Positions 63,628-64,000 of a stretch of 64,000 nt of DNA are shown piece by piece. Numbering within the stretch: the first letter of the stretch is position 1; each line of letters opens with the position of its first letter. A model generated the notes under the pieces. It did not search any database. It was not told the DNA's origin and saw only the letters and a program-made list of their open reading frames with translations. Source of the stretch: Nematopogon swammerdamellus (Eukaryota; Arthropoda; Insecta; Lepidoptera; Adelidae); the NCBI GenBank assembly GCA_946902875.1, contig OX336354.1, positions 9,459,247-9,523,246 of the forward strand, given 5' to 3'. The position numbers and the translations under genes were made by a program.

Positions 63628-64000
63628 TTTTTTTTTATGGAAACTGACACGGTTGGCTACATCACCTACAACATCCGTGACGTCAGCCCATAACACCGGG
63701 TGAACTAGGTAGGCGACATGTCAGTGCTTTCCTTCATTTCATGTCGGCTACACTGAACTGGACGGAAAACACGAACTATTTACATAGCCGTTTCGACAGA
63801 CGTTTCATTCAATGCGGTGGTACCAACCCGGGCGGGATAAACCCTACCACCTAGTAAGGTAAGAAGGGAAGGGACCGACAGTTTTGCGTGGAATCAGAAC
63901 CACGGTCAGCCTCCAACGGTCGAACGGTCACCCATCCAAGTAGGCCGACAAAGCATCCGTGATGTCAGACCATAACATACACCGGGTGAACTAGGTGCCA
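63628..64000 (-). repeat. SINE-B, rearranged copy running off the window
   Basis: From the T-run through GACACGGTTGGCTACATCAC, GGGATAAACCCTACCACCTA and CACGGTCAGCCTCCAACGGT into the 5S-like head (GGTCACCCATCCAAGTA, to about 63943). There the sequence jumps to AGCATCCGTGATGTCAGACC and ACACCGGGTGAACTAGGTGC, the 3' part of the same family again in the same orientation. Either two copies lie head to tail with a deletion or one SINE inserted into another. Confidence 0.75.

Overview
This window looks like nuclear DNA of a moth or butterfly (Lepidoptera). It is AT-rich, has no operon-like gene packing, and is crowded with interspersed repeats of types I associate with lepidopteran genomes: small Helitron-like elements ending in a GC hairpin plus GCAAAAGCTAG, a GTTCCGTA...CTTGGCCGG repeat, SINEs with tRNA-like or 5S-like heads, and 3' stubs of RTE- and CR1/Jockey-type non-LTR retrotransposons. 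I cannot name the species. I found no convincing intact host protein-coding gene. Nearly every long reading frame is either a piece of a repeat or a chance frame over low-complexity DNA. Some high-complexity, CpG-rich single-copy stretches may be regulatory DNA or non-coding first exons of genes whose coding exons lie outside the window.

Layout. 0-10 kb: small inverted-repeat elements, an inverted pair of one short repeat (2.6 and 3.3 kb), a head-to-tail-inverted GTTCCGTA repeat pair (5.0-5.6 kb) and a decayed minus-strand reading frame (7.7-8.3 kb). 10-27 kb: two full-length SINEs with 5S-rRNA-like heads (10.6 and 17.7 kb), a minus-strand tRNA-headed SINE (20.7 kb), several non-LTR retrotransposon 3' ends, an inverted 16-bp minisatellite (14.6 kb), a 63-bp perfect palindrome (20.0 kb) and four GTTCCGTA repeats. 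27.3-33.7 kb: the centrepiece, a complete LTR retroelement of 5,993 bp whose two 1,493-bp LTRs look identical and which carries no gag or pol. It sits inside a small Helitron-like element, and an uninterrupted relative 2.4 kb downstream shows what the empty site looked like. 34-39 kb: two foldback/MITE elements, that intact Helitron-like element, then a 2-kb minus-strand Helitron-like element swollen by a palindrome, a SINE insertion, about 600 bp of (CCCTCT)n and five 140-bp tandem units. 39-64 kb: scattered SINEs, RTE 3' ends (the longest coding remnant, 156 aa, is at 58.2 kb), a 36-bp tandem array (42.5 kb), a 73-bp array (59.9 kb) and two promoter-like CpG-rich regions (45.7 and 59.1 kb).

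How parts relate. The three SINE types share a central body but carry different pol III heads (5S-like versus tRNA-like), which points to modular exchange. The LTR element has the cis signals for retrotransposition (promoter, polyA signal, primer-binding-like site, purine tract) but no proteins, so if it moved recently it relied on another element. No new cellular system such as an immune or metabolic locus is visible. The most unusual content is the structure of the mobile elements themselves.
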